From Paraspadella gotoi (taxonomy: Eukaryota > Chaetognatha), in contig CM119266.1 of assembly GCA_051294375.1 (NCBI GenBank), positions 5,907,431-5,971,430 of the forward strand: 64,000 nt of DNA, written 5' to 3'. The translations under genes were made by a program, and so were the position numbers. The notes under the pieces were generated by a model, which was given only the letters and a program-made list of their open reading frames with translations, was not told the origin of the DNA and made no database searches. Numbering within the stretch: the stretch's first letter is position 1; each line of letters begins with the position of its first letter. Below are positions 29,552 to 45,144 of this stretch, in pieces.

Positions 29552-29844
29552 ATTGGCTAATTTACTTTCCCAACCCGACGCTAGACGCGTTCTTCTCCGC
29601 CGCAGACCTTCTGATTGGCTAGAATGTTGTTTTCTTTCTTTAAACATAAAATTGTTTCCACTAATTGGCCGAGCTTCCTTCCTACTACATCCTATCTTTT
29701 TTTTTTCCTCTTTAATTAAATTAATTTCTAGATCCTTTATCCAGTGAAAGTCTTATCTTCCTTAAACTCTATGCCTCTCCCGTCTCGCGATTTCCATTTT
29801 CGCTCTTTCAATTGGCCGAATCGCCGTCCTCGGCTTCTGATTGG
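29552..29844 (-). promoter_or_regulatory. CCAAT-box cluster in A''
   Basis: ATTGG cores at 29552, 29614, 29664, 29811 and 29840, mostly as ATTGGCY, corresponding to boxes in A'. Inferred NF-Y-type sites. Confidence 0.5.
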
Positions 29845-30161
29845 CGAAAGAAGTCGACACGCGTTTTAAAAAAGGTTTCGATTCATGACGGTCCGTGTCG
29901 CTTTGGTCGTCGCTTTGGTCGTCGGCCGAGGACGTCGTCAGCAGAAGCGTCTTTTTTCTATTATCACATTGAAACTGAAGTTGCGCGTCAATTCTTACAT
30001 ATGATTTAATTGTGTTTCGATTATTCCAAGGTTATTAGAGACGCAAAAAGACAAATTATGTTTTATTTAAAATAGCAAAATTTTTATTATTTTTTTTTCT
30101 TTGCGCTCTTTATTACGTAAAATCCTGAAAGCCGGTCTTCACTAGCTGTTTTTGCGAACAG

Positions 30162-30386
30162 GCATTGCCTCAGAATAACATGAACCTTCCGAAGTTTCCT
30201 CCAGAATTGGAAATGAGAGGAAGCGAATTTGCTCTGATCGAATTTGTGAGTACGGACAAATACGAAGGACAACCACGATGTTTTCCTGGTGTTGTGATGT
30301 CGCTCAAATATTGGAACGATAATTTAGATCGAAGAGAGTTGGGAATACTGGAGTACGAGGATCGTTTTCAGTTTATCATAGGCATG
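30162..30386 (+). CDS. exon-like open segment, unknown protein
   Basis: Seventy-five codons without a stop, bounded by a consensus-like acceptor (GCGAACAG before 30162) and a perfect donor (ATG then GTAAGT at 30387). Both boundaries are in phase 0. The peptide has a natural mix of residues, with NLPKFPPELEMRG near the start, KYEGQPRCFPGVV in the middle and LEYEDRFQFIIGM at the end. I do not recognise the family. It lies in sequence that interrupts the third copy of unit A (30005-31440), and no partner exon was identified nearby. It could be an exon of a gene whose remaining parts lie elsewhere, a captured fragment or a pseudogene. Confidence 0.4.
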
Positions 30387-31439
30387 GTAAGTTACTTGAT
30401 GATATAGATCGACGTTAGAAAATTCAGTAAACTCTAGCTCCGCGAGGGTCACATTGAGCGAGTAACTCAATTGCGCGTGAGAACCAAAATGGTCTTGCCT
30501 TCTATCTAGTGCGATTCTCTCCACACTACAAAAACCAAATTTCAAAAGTGGTAATTGAAAAGTTTAAAGATGCAATACTGACAATGATTTCTAGTTAATA
30601 ATGAGTCTCATAATAGAAATCTAGCAACATTTGAGACTATATTATAAGTCGCTTCCTTCCTTAAAATAGGACTCTGTAAACATTTAATCAATTCGGTTAA
30701 ATACTACCACATTTTATTCCGCTTAAGGTCTTTATCAGCTAAATTGATCGTTTTGGCATTTCCCGCATAATCGTGTCGTGACTCTAGGCAAAATGACCAT
30801 TGGTTCTCCGCTCTACGGTGCGCACGCAATCGTGGAGACGCGCGTCGTTATATTCAGCAGATTCGCATGTCGCCAGACTGTACCCTGTATACGTGCGTAC
30901 TCGAGTTATCGCCCGATATCTCATGACTCATGCGTGCGAGAGAGATTGTCGCCGGACAATGCGCGCTGAAACCAAACCTTTTTTTTAGAAGGCTCATGAA
31001 GAGAAATAGATATTTGCTTCATACTAGCTGCTGTCTGAGCCTGACGAAAATTTAAATTCATTCTTGCCGTGTTTTCCGGACATTTTAAAACATTTAAGTT
31101 TGAAATGTATGTGCGGTTCTTGTTTCTCTCCAGGTTTTGCATCCGACGCTGTGAGATAGATTACGACTGCCATTTAGCGGAGGAATAAAATAATAAAAAG
31201 GTTTAACGCCGAGCGAACTCTCTGATGCTTGGGTCAGAAGAAACATTGTGCAGCCGAAAGAATGTCTAGAAATACGAAAAGAAGGACTGTTTCCGGATAG
31301 TACTTTTGATCTGGCCTCCTCCGGAAAAAAACGAAAAAACTAATGGCTGGAACTCGGAGTTAATAAGAGGGAAGTGCAGAGTCAAGCATAGGGATGAGAG
31401 ACAGAGATAGATGATAGCGCAGGACTCCAATCAAGAGAG
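30387..31439. other. unassigned insert within unit A''
   Basis: No counterpart in A or A'. It contains short open frames of 62-73 codons that overlap each other on both strands and are not recognised. Confidence 0.4.
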
Positions 31440-32500
31440 AAGAGAGAACTGGAGCTTGACGACGATGATCGATGTCAGAAGAATTTTCAAACAGAGATTT
31501 ACGCAAAAGGAGATATTACTCGTTCCGAAACGTTTACGGTAATCGCGTCACCGAACGAATTCACGGCGAGAAAGAAATAGGAGTTAGAGAGGGGAGAGAG
31601 AGGGGGGGGAGAAAAAGAGAAGAGAGGAGAGAAGAAGTGAAAGAAAAGGAAAAGAGAGAGGAGAGAGAGAGATCGCGTGAAAAAATGAAACAACTGTGGG
31701 AGATCGCTGTTAGAAAAAAGAAAAATTCGCGTGTACTCCATTAACTTCGACATCACGAATGAAGACGCTTCACTGAATGTGGAATCCCAGATTTTTTCGG
31801 GCATATTAAAAAACGCGTGTCATCTTTTTTCTTTTACTTTCTTTCTTTCTTTCTCTTTGCATGTGATCATTTCTTTGGGAGCGTATGCAGCGTATTGCTC
31901 TATTCTTCCCTACCTATTTCCTTCTCTCTCTCTCCTTCTCTACTCGTTCTCTCGCTCTTCTTTTTATTCAAGCTCATACTTATCATACCGTGCGTCATGC
32001 TCTCTTCTGTATAGATCTCTGCGTCTCTGTTACTCTCTCTGCTCTCGATACGATCTGTGCTGTCCGTGCTTTCCTTATCTCTCTCTCGTTCTCTCTCTCT
32101 TTCTCTCTCGTACTCGATTCTCTCTAGCATCTTCTGCATGCACTCTCTCGAACGTACTAGCTCTCTCAATGCATCGTACGTCTACGTCGAATACGAGACT
32201 CTCATCTCTAGACGATCGTGCATCCAGCGCTGTCAAGAGTCGAACGTCATAGAGTGCGTGAAGCCGGTCTCTAGATGGCATTGCGAGCGAGTAAAAGAAG
32301 AAGTTCAGATAGCGAAAGAGACGAAAAAGAAAAGAAGCGTGATTGTATATATACTGACAAATGACGAGAGATTATAGATTGTATGGTATGCGAGGAGTAT
32401 ATCCGTCAGAAAGCAGGATTCCATACTGATGCACGAACCTTTCTGAAAGCATAACACAGAAGAGAAGAAATACGGTGATTTTAACCCTCAAAAAAAACTA
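31440..32500 (+). repeat. repeat unit A'', second part
   Basis: Resumes homology with about 9910-10640: ACGAATTCACGG, the GA tract, GATCGCGTGAAAAAA, CTTCGACATCACGAATGAAG, GGAATCCCAGATTTTTTC, the TTTC and CT tract, and finally AACCCTCAAAAAAAACTAG at 32482, which corresponds to the sequence beside the first gap. Heavily altered by indels and substitutions. Confidence 0.65.
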
Positions 32501-34120
32501 GATGAAGGACGCCGATTTTCAGATGATTGAGTACCCGAGATTGATTGAGAGACGTAGAGAGACTGTAAGACTACATCTAAACGGAGCTCGAAATCCATCG
32601 AGCAGAATGACGAGATGCGAAGATGACGAATCCGAAGTAAAGCAAGCATTATCGACAGATGATGAGAGAGGATCGTAGAAATAAGAAAGAAAGAGATAGC
32701 CTAATTTTTAAGTAACACAGATATAAAGGAACAAAATCAGAGATAACGGAGATAGGTGTGGTTAGAGAGAAGATTTTAGATTGAATTCGGAGCGGAGAGG
32801 AGTCGCCACCACATCTCAGCGCCCTTTTATTCCTGCCATTCCCGCGAATAGTTTATTCGCGGGTATGTCTCGAAGTGACTCGCAACATCTTCTCCTCATC
32901 ACGTGTTCCCCATCTCTACTATCTCCTACTCCAATTCCGCCTCTCCTACACATGCGTCTCATGCTTCTCTCTACATACATCTCTCTCTTCTTCATACTCT
33001 CCTCTCTCTCTGCTCTTTACGTACTGTGCTCTCATCTCTTTCTTCTCCTGCCTCTCTCCTTCAAATCCCATTATCTCTCATGATTAGTTGTGTAGACAAT
33101 ATAATAATGATTCTCTGCGTACTTATATAACTATACAAGTACTCGTAAATATGTTCGTGCATGGTGCTAGCTCGAAATCTCCAGACACTAATTCAGAAAT
33201 CTAATCTCTGAACTATTCACACTATCAACTGTCTTCTCTTCCCATCGTCCTAGCGCTCCGAGTGCATTAGGATAGCATAAACCTCTATCTCTTAACATGT
33301 GCATATATTATCTGTTTATATAATACGTTCTTCTCCCCCTCCGACCTTCTCAACACATATCCCGAAGTATTCGAGTAGAGTATCGGAAATGATCTAATAT
33401 TATATCTATGCAATGGCTTACTCTTATGTCAACAAGGTATTTATATATTCAGGACACACGCGTGGGTCAGAACCATAAATGACCTTCCGGAGAAATCTCA
33501 CAATCACCACTATACGGAACTCGTCATCTATAATCACTATTCTTAAGAATAATCGCTATATGTCAGCTCTCACCAGTGTTCTCGAAAAAAACTGCTAATC
33601 GAGGCCTCAGAAGATCAATAAAATAACAAAAAAATAAAATAAATTTAAATGAAAAAATAAATAAATAAAAACTTGCCTACAAAATGTACATCAGATGAGG
33701 AGATCAAATGTTATGGTATTAAATCTTTTGTTTTATTTCTCCTGTTCTGTTTTTTTTTTTAATTTTTGTTAGTGTGCTACATCCCTTGCTTTATCTTTAA
33801 CTTGTTTTTCTTATTCTTGATTTATTCAAATCCTTCAGTTTTTAAGGTAAAAATTTCGAGAAAACTTTTTCTCGTCGGAAAGTTTAAAAGTTCGGCCTTG
33901 GATCTCATTTGGAGAGCGAAGACTTGTATTCAATTTGTACTTAGTTCGCGAAGTTTCATGATTAGTTTTTTTAAAATCGTTAAATTAATTCCTTTAATTC
34001 TTAACTCAATCTCAAAGTGCTTAATAATTTTAAATTCGGCGAATACTTTATTCTATATTGTTCTATGAGTTAATTACCGCACTTTTATCAGTCATCCTGC
34101 GTTCTACCTGCATATTTCAT
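32501..34120. other. gene-free stretch
   Basis: Mixed-composition DNA with CT-rich patches (32930-33080). The 100-codon frame at 33766-34068 is Ile/Leu/Phe-rich and not recognised. No splice-bounded exon was found. Confidence 0.5.
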
Positions 34121-34189
34121 CATTTTTATCATCTTTATTTTTTTTTAAATATCGGACGTCGGATTTCTTCATCTTCACTTTTCATCTTT

Positions 34190-34680
34190 ATCTCCTTCTA
34201 CAATCACTTTCTCCATCATCTTTCTGCGTCATACTCCTCCCCCCTTTCTTCATCTGCTTCTCACCTCTTCCATCTCTTTCTCCATATCTTTTTCCAGCTC
34301 CTATTCCATCAATATCACACTCCATTCTCCTTCTCCTCTTCCATTATCTCCATCATTTTCTTCTCCATCATCTCCTCCTCCTCATCTCCTTCTTCCTCTT
34401 CCATTTATCTCCATCATTCTTCTCCATCATCTCCTCCTCCTCCTAGTCTCCTTCTCCTCTTCCATTATCTGCCAATCATTTCTTCTCCCATCATTCTCCT
34501 CCTCCTCCCTATCATTCTCCTTCTCCCCCATTCATCTCCTTTCTCAATCATCTCCTTTTCTCCTTCATCTATTTCTCATCATCTCCTTCTCCATCATCTC
34601 TTTTCTCCTTCATATTCATCTCTCCATCATCTCCTTCCACTCATCTCTTTCGTCCATCATCTCCTTTTCGCCTCGAGATT
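34190..34680. repeat. degenerate TCCATCATCTCCTTC minisatellite
   Basis: About thirty imperfect copies of a 12-18 bp unit built from TCATCTCC, TTCTCC and TCCTCC. The Ser/His-rich 277-codon frame (34058-34891) is largely a translation of this repeat. Confidence 0.75.
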
Positions 34681-35340
34681 CCACATCGCGAATCGACCAA
34701 CTGACGTATACATCAACGTAAGAAAATTTCTTTTTCACTGGATTTTCTTCGACGCCACAGATGCCCCTTGCACTGGCCCCAGACCACCCTACGCCCACAG
34801 ATGCCCTTCTTCCCTTAGCATCGACCACAGAACCACAGCAACCCTACCCACGTCACCTTCAGATGCCGCTCTCGCCATTGGAGCCAACTGATAATCTACA
34901 CACATTGACGTCCATCTCATTTCTATTTGCACAGATCACCCTGACCCCCAATACAACTGCTGGCACTTGCCACATTACCACACCTGCGACTACCATTAAC
35001 CACCTTTAGCAACAGTCCCCGTGTGACCTCCAAAATTGTGCTCCGCCCCCTTACCCCCAAAGAACCTTACCTACCATTGCGTACAAGTCGGTATTCACAT
35101 TTCAATGCACTAACTACCACATCCACCCCGAAATCATAAACTACACCTCGCCACCTTACGGGATCGAAGTTAATTTTAAAAATTCATTTTTTGTTTTAAT
35201 TAAATTTTAAAATAATTATTTTTTTTACAATTATTTCCAATCTCTTTACCTACAGGCGTGAAAAATTAATTTTTAAAAAAAGGTAAAATACGTCAAAAAA
35301 ATTAATTACAGAAAAAAGCTAAAAAAAAAAAACTTCTTTG
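34681..35340. other. A/C-rich gene-free stretch
   Basis: Contains repeated CCACAGATGCCC blocks (about 34757, 34796) and a low-G segment to 35160, followed by an AT-rich stretch. The Thr/Pro frame at 34761-35009 is not recognised. Confidence 0.4.
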
Positions 35341-36250
35341 ACTCGAGTAGACCGCGTTTCTCTCCTCCAGCACACGCCTCCCCCCTCTACCTCGCGCCGA
35401 CCTCGCTCTCAGCTCGAGGAAACTTTACCTGAGCCACGCCCACTTTTTACTTACCCTCTATCGCCTTTCCCTTCTCTCTCTCGCCTCTCGCAGTCCCCGA
35501 CACACGTACATTAAGACTCGGAAAGAGGCGCTCATAAAAACGTGATTGTTCTCCTGCGGCGGAGAGAGAGAGTACAATTAACTGATAATAGACAGAGAGA
35601 AGTGAGAGAAGAGAGGAGTGAAGAGAGTCAGAGAGACATTGGAGTAACTTTTTCTCCACTCGATCTCCTTGCTATTTATCCTAATCCCCCCGGGAGAGAG
35701 AGAAAAGAGAGTGACAGAGAGATAGGAAATAGAAGGATGACAGAGAGCAAGAGACAAAATGGTTCGCAAGACATTCCATGCCGCAGCGCGTCCACGTCTG
35801 ACGTGCGGACGCCGGGCCTCCGCTGCTCGTCGCGCCCCGTTCGCAGCAGCAACTAACGCTGCAGCAACATCCTCCGCCCGCAAACTGACGCTGCACGACG
35901 AACCTTTCTGTGGTCGACGTTAGTCAAAGTGACGACCTATCCTTCGGGCGTCGGTGATCGTCCCGCCGCCGCCGCGCCGCCGCAGCTTGCAGCCGCCGCC
36001 CGACGACGACGCTGGAGAGACTCGGCGACGGCAGCGGACACTCTCTGTCGCGTCGAATTACATCCGGGCTTCGAAGCGAAGATTAAAGCGAGTATCGCTT
36101 ACATCGCGAGAAAATCTAGATCGATTGGACACTCCGGGGAAGAGTACGTCGACGGGAGAGAGAATCGATGAGCGCGACCAGAGAGGAACGGAAGATAGTG
36201 GAGCCAGGTGAGGGGGTAGGAAAGGGGAGGGGGGAGTGAATCGGGGAGTA
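35341..36250 (+). promoter_or_regulatory. CpG-rich stretch, possible promoter or first exon
   Basis: CpG-rich segment with CCGCCGCCGCGCCGCCGC (from 35963) and an open frame from 35933 that reaches a strong donor-like site (GCCAG then GTGAGG at 36209). The frame is basic and Pro/Arg/Ser-rich (for example RRRQRTLSVASNYIRASKRR) but has no ATG, so it would need an upstream exon or be a 5' untranslated exon. A competing frame overlaps it. No downstream exon was recognised. Confidence 0.3.
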
Positions 36251-36299
36251 AGAAAGATGGGGTTTGGAGTATACCGTCGATTTAAAGACTCCCCTTGGA

Positions 36300-38095
36300 T
36301 TCACAGAAGGTGATCCTAAGAATATAAAAATAAGTGAGTAGATGTTTTTAGGGAAAGTTTGTTAACTTACATAAGGACGCAAAAGATAAAACATTTATAA
36401 ATAATTTATATTTTATTTAATAGCGAGCTCAAGGTTTGCGCAAGAACAAAGCAAAAGAATATCCATCGAATAACAAAGTCGCGTTGTTTTTATGTCATAA
36501 AAATTTCTTTAATAAATAATAAATAAATAAATTAAAAAAGATACATTTAGTTATATAATTACATTATTTTTTTGTAATTTTTTTTTCTGGTGTCTTGCCC
36601 CAATGGGAAGCCTTTTTGGGGCGACGCGAATATTTACGGGTGGAAATTGGTGGTGTGCCGTCTGTTGAACTGGAACCAACCAAAACATCCAGAGGTGGAC
36701 CTGTCGGCGATTAAAAAAACCGTGGTTACAGATCGGACTGGGGGTTTGCAAATGGCAGGCAAAGATAAATGACCATCTGCAATTTGATTTGTAAAGTATG
36801 AAAAATCGTTGATTCGCGAGGTTTTTTTTTTTTTTTTTTTTGCAGAAAATGGATTTATATTAATAATTAATAATCAATGGATTAATAATAATAATTAATT
36901 AATTAATAATTAATAATTAATAAATTAATAATTAATAATTAATTAAATTAAAATGGATTTAATAATTAAAGTAAAAAAAAAATAATTAATTAAATTAAAG
37001 CTGAAATCAGGGAGACACTTTGAAATGCTCTAGACTGTGAGGGAGAGGAAAAGGGAGGGAGAGGGGAGAGAGGGGAAGGAAGAGAGAAAGGAGAGAAGAG
37101 ATAATAAAATAGAAGAAAAGAAAGAAAAGAAAAGAAAAGAAAAGAAAAGAAACGAGTTCAATCATGACGTACAAGGAAAGGATTCCGGCATTCCATTTAC
37201 AATTCCATTTACAATTCCATTTACAATTCCACAATTCCATTTACAATTTGTCTTAAAAAACGTAAACTTTTTTAGCCTGTATTTACGAATCTTAGTAAAA
37301 ATTATCCATTCATTCAAATAATAAGCAATCTTGCACCTGACTTAGGACAGTGTGTGCTCAGTTAAAGCCTCCATTTCTCTTACAACACAATAACATAGCA
37401 AGGCCCTGAAAGCTTTCGGACCCTGCAAGCTTTCGGACCCTGCAAGCTTTCAATCAAGACTCTCACAGTTGAGTTTACCAATTCCGAGTAATTGGCATCC
37501 CTATCACAGAAGTGGTATATTATTTTTAAAAACTATTTCATTTTTTAATATTTATTTTTCCTATTTTCGATACACTTACCTTTCGCAACTTTTGAGAAAC
37601 AAGTCGACGTTTCCATCGACGCCCGACGTCTTCTTCTTCGTCGTCATCATCGTCGTCATCGACTTCGTCATCATCGTCGTCAGATCGAAAGACGATTGAA
37701 GTTTTTTAATTCCCCAGAAAGAATAGGGTAAAGGCGCCATGACTGTAGTTATATGTACAGCGGGAAAGGTTTGAATCGATCTTTTTTTTTTTAATTTGAG
37801 ATTTGCTTTAGTATAAAATCGTTTGTTTTGTTTTAAGAAGTTTCGTTTTTTTGTTTTTGTTTTTTTTGTTTTGTTTATTAATCAAAATCGGAATCGTTTC
37901 CTTCTCGTGATATTTGTGAACGTCACTTATTTATTGTGAACCCTGTTTCCGTGAGACGCGCGCGAAGAACTTTCTGTGATTCTTTATCTGTTGTGAAAAA
38001 AAAACGTGAAACAAAATTGATTGGCGATAAAATGTTAATTTAATTCACTAAAATATACAAACGAAATCGCATTGTGTGGTTTCGACGATTTCTCT
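36300..38095. other. gene-free stretch with short repeats
   Basis: A 60-codon segment near 36590-36772 (with YGWKLVVCRLLNWNQPKHPE) looks less random than its surroundings but lacks clear splice sites and a family match. Other content: TTAATAAT repeats (36850-37000), five copies of an ACAATTCCATTT unit (37188-37248), three copies of a GCTTTCGGACCCTGCAA unit (37391-37450), part of a dispersed repeat in reverse (37290-37400) and a GTC/ATC microsatellite (37620-37685). Confidence 0.5.
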
Positions 38096-38098
38096 TGT

Positions 38099-40683
<2,585 letters not shown>

Positions 40684-40815
40684 ACGATTGATAATGATAA
40701 TGATTATAATGATGATGATGATAATGATTATAATGATGATGCTGATGATGATATTGATCATGATGATGACCACGATAAAGACGATCAAGGTTATGATGAT
40801 GATGATCATAATGAC
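40684..40815. repeat. imperfect (GAT/AAT)n microsatellite
   Basis: GATAATGAT and GATGATGAT units with interruptions. The His/Tyr-rich minus-strand frame is a translation of it. Confidence 0.85.
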
Positions 40816-40934
40816 GAAAAAAATTTAATGAAGTTTTATAAACAAACAAAATAATGCCACTAATATATTTAACTACAAAACCAAACAACTAATACACAAA
40901 ATTCTAACTTAAAACAACTAAAAAAACTTTTCCT

Positions 40935-41349
40935 CTAAACTTCGGTCGACGTCGACGTTTCAGAATTTTCTTTCTCGTTTCGACAAATCCAAAACAAATT
41001 CTCGTTTTTTCCGTTTTTTCTGTTTTTTCTCTCGAGAAGGAGTTTTATTTTGTTCCGTTTCGCGTTCGCCGAGTCTTCCTCGTTCTTCTCCATTTTGTTC
41101 GATTTCCCCGTCGACGTTTCCCTTTTATTCCATCTCCATTTGAGTCCGTTCTTCATCTTGTTTTGTTTGTTTTGTTTGTTTTTATTCGTTTTGAGCGTTT
41201 CGTCGTTGCCCTCGGCGATTCTCGACAGCGTCGTGGGCCACGAGGCGGATGTCTGCGGCGGCGGCGGCGGCGGCGACTGCTGCTGCTGCTCCGGATTCGC
41301 GTTTAAATCGTTGAAGACTTTCTTGAGGGTTTTGTATTCCTCCGGGGTC
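40935..41349 (-). CDS. DMT gene exon 9 (charged C-terminal tail)
   Basis: Acceptor ACTCAG then G completes the Arg codon from exon 8, and the frame then stays open for 137 codons to TAG at 40937-40935. It begins TPEEYKTLKKVFNDLNANPE, has a Gln4-Ser-Pro6 stretch, and ends in a Lys/Asn/Glu-rich region (for example KNRKNGKNENLF, SETSTSTEV). No membrane helix. Confidence 0.7.
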
Positions 41350-41594
41350 CTGAGTGACGAGATTAGCGTTAGTTGGTGGTTACAAGAGTTTAACTCTAGG
41401 AAATGAACTATAACAAATCTTCAGATGCTTGACACAATTTAAGATCAATGATAATTTTGTAAGTATATAAATGTTTTTAAAGGGCAACTATTTATGTAAC
41501 TCAATATAAACGCGTCGGAGGCATGACGCACCAGTGAGGCTTCGAATCTGGAGAGCCAACATGTGAAATGATCCATCCAGCATCAATGGGAAAC

Positions 41595-41678
<84 letters not shown>

Positions 41679-44501
41679 TAAGCTGTGCCCTCTCGACAAT
41701 CACCAGCATCAAAATCTAATAACAGCCTCGTCCAAAGCACAAGAGATAAATGCTTAATATGATTTGAAACTAAACTAAATCCCTCAATCTAATTTGCATA
41801 TTGTAATATTGAACGAATGGGTTATTTGCCTTCTCTTTTGTCGCCTTTTTAGAATTGAACTTTAATCGTCAACATTTCTTTTTATGGACATAATTTGATA
41901 TTAAGTTTGTTTTTTTAAACGATTGCCTCAATCTTAAAAACAAGCAGCCTTTCTCAGCACATCTCCATCCACAACGATTGCCTTCAAGTCTTAACAGCAG
42001 CCTTTCTCAGCACATCTCCACACCAACCCGCTTACCTCGACATCCACCACTTCTTCGCCGACACCCCCACCACCGCCCCAAAGACCAAGAGCGACCCGAC
42101 GATCGACTGCCACTTGATCCTCGACTCTTCGGCCGAATGCGGCCAAGTGTACTGGAGGAAGTAGGCGACGGGAATTTCGAAGGTGGCCACGACGGCGCAG
42201 ACGTTGGCGTCCTCGAGCTGAAGGGCCTGTCGAAGGGGGGGTTGGGTGGATAAGGGGTGAGGAAGACGGGGTAAGTCTTTGAAAGATCATTCGAGGGAAA
42301 ATAACGTAAGATGATGACGTAATGTCAACTTAAATTATGCAAATGAACCATAAAGATATTAAGTATTAAGGCGGGCCAAAATTGATCACTTTTTATCATT
42401 AGGAGTTCTGTAATATAATATTAAATGAATGGATAATTTTTATATTGGTTGTACCAATTTCATAAAATTAATTTGTCCATCATATCCTTAATCAATATTT
42501 ATTATCACTTTTTTTAATTTGAGAGAGAGAGAGAGAGACTATGACGAGTTTCATGTTAAAACGTTTGCTCTGTCTATAATTCATTTTGATTATCTGTAAC
42601 CCCTGCAGGACATGATCTTAAAAACCTTCTCGAGAATAAATACATTAGAATGCAATACGACATTGAGGTAAACCTAAATAAGCTAAGAGATCGTAAGATT
42701 AATTTAACATGACATTAAAAAAAAATGCTGTAATATGCAAATGATTTTTAATTATTTAATATAAATCTAAACTCTTATCATCGAGGAAACAGAAAAAATC
42801 AAAGTGATTTCATTTGGCCTTTGTCCTCATTGAGTTTAAAGAATAAACTTGAGACCACATTAAGATATGACAGACCTTTGCCATCAGATTTCCTTTGCCA
42901 TCAGCTTTCCTTTGCCATCAGCTTTCCTCTGCCATCCTCGCAATCAAACATAGACAGCAAATTTTCCTCTTCATCCCAAATCCCACCTTTGTCATCTCGC
43001 CTCACCTTCGTCAATCATAAAGTGCGAGGCGACTGTCATTATCCCGCAACAGATGGCGGCGGTGATGCTGGCGGGTGCGGCGTCGGGCAGCTCGAACTTG
43101 AAGTCTCCACGAAAGAGTTGGAAATATCCGTCGCAGATCATGAGGACGGGGACGAGGATGAAGAGACCGACCTGGGGAAGAGGGAGGGGGGCGTTTGGGG
43201 GGGAGTGAGTTGGAAAGAGAAGGAGATTAGAGGTGAGGTTGGAAAAGGTAAGGTTCTTGGACAGTTGTGAAAAAAAGGTAAGGATGGAAAAACGTCCATT
43301 TTAAAAATGAATGAAACTGTAGATGGGAGAAAAGATAAGAAGATTGGAAATGGTTGTAGGAAGGAAAAAAGACAATGGGAGTCAGAATTGAAATACGTTT
43401 AATTGCGATTAAAATGCAGATAAAAGTAGTCAAACAATGTAGACTATTAATGTAATGTATTTACTTTGCTAGTATTTTTTCTTGACAAAATACGTAAGTA
43501 ATAAAACAGTGGCAACGAAAGAAAGTGACGACTGACTTTTATAATGAAAAACCCTCACTAAATCTTCCCCTTCCCCTTACCATAGAATCTGTGAGCACCA
43601 TGACGGCAGAATCGTTCCTTGCAATTTCCTGGTGACCAGAAACCAGATGGAGAAGAGCAACGCGGACAGCAATGAAGACGCGATTCCGATGTAACTGTCG
43701 ACTGGACTCATTTCTGGAGAATCCTACGTTTGAGCCGATCGGGGAAGAAAACAAATATTATCGTCTCACTTATTTCAGTACTAATACACGGTTGAGCTTC
43801 ATTAAATTTATAACTATGTGTGATAGAATGATAACCAGTAATGAATTCAAATCTACAAATCTTAAACAATTTTTTCTTAACAATCAACCCATCGATTCTT
43901 CATCATCTAACCAATCAATTCACTTTCCATCTACCACCGCCATCTATCCTATCCTTCACCCAACCCCACCCACGTCCTACCCCCAACCCACCAAATCCTC
44001 CAAAGGCCCAAACCCACCCTCAATTCCTCCGCCGACTTCATCATCCACTGCGCGAAGATCGGATCGGAGGCGTTGATAAATCCCGCCGACCCCAACCGCT
44101 CGATCACGTGGACGATCCTGGAATACAAGAGCATCTTGTGACCGACTTCCGATCTCTTGACGGCCTCCTTGATGAAGGCGCTGCAGTTGACGAAGTTGTC
44201 GAGCCGCGTGACGCCGAATTCCGCGCATGCGTCCTCCATCATCTTGAGCAGATGATCCTCGGCAGCGGAAGGATTGAGGACGCCCCACTCCGTGCCGCCG
44301 AGGGGGGAGGTCTGGGGGAGGGAAGGATTGCGTGAAGGTTGTTGGGGTAGAAGTCTGGTTGCATCTCATTAAGTGACTTTTGGGTCGGTCAGTCTTTTTT
44401 GTTTTAATTTTAAACATTTATAATTCGGGTAATTCTATTTTATTTTAAGGAATAGTTAGTAAAAATCTCTCTCTCTCCCTCTTCTCTCTCTCTCTTCCTC
44501 T

Positions 44502-44555
<54 letters not shown>

Positions 44556-45112
44556 CTCTCTCCCTCTCGATTACTTACCCTAGAGTCTAAAGCGGAACGC
44601 CTGTTCAACTCTCTCTGTCCTTTGGCCGCGACCACTGGGCTGTTGTCAACTTGAAAGAGTCCAGAGTACATTTCTTTGTATTCCTCCATAGAGATGTTTC
44701 GCCGCACTTCTGCCAGGAGGAGCTGGTGCGGCGCCAGCACTATTTCCGGCGCGCCGAAGAGAGATTCCGGCGCCGCGATGAAGATGACGCCGAAAACTGC
44801 CGAAGCCGTTAGGAAGACCTCGATGACGCCGCCAGGTTCCTGTAAGAGGAATAATGATTCAACAAAATTTGATGAAATAAGTAAACTTTAACTTTAATTT
44901 TTCACTTTTAAAGATAAAACTCTTTAAGCCTCCATAGAAACTAAACATTTTTTAAAACTTTAAAATACTATATTTTCTAGGTAAACAAATCAATTCAAAC
45001 AAAATAGAACTACAACGCTTCACATTACATTACATTTACATTACATTACTTCCTGCAAGTGCTGTCTCTCCTTTTTCTTTTCTCTCTTCTTTCTCTCAGT
45101 TCACTCACACTT

Positions 45113-45144
<32 letters not shown>

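Larger units (their letters stand above)
28150..30005 (+). repeat. repeat unit A'', first part
   Basis: Third copy of unit A in the same orientation as copy 1. It carries the ATT microsatellite (28404-28495), the palindrome (29113-29215), the CAGACAGACAGCGTGAATC landmark (29369), five CCAAT-type boxes and the CGACGTCGTCAGC segment. It has many one-base indels relative to A'. Homology breaks near 30005 and resumes at 31440. Confidence 0.75.

Noticed and set aside
34058-34891. 277-codon Ser/His-rich frame
   Set aside because: Follows the TCCATCATCTCC minisatellite, with no splice or start context and no family features.
42032-42034. TAA directly after exon 8 as the true stop of the DMT gene
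   Set aside because: The TAA is part of a strong donor (AG/GTAAGC), and splicing to 41349 preserves phase into a 137-codon open exon; still possible as a retained-intron form.
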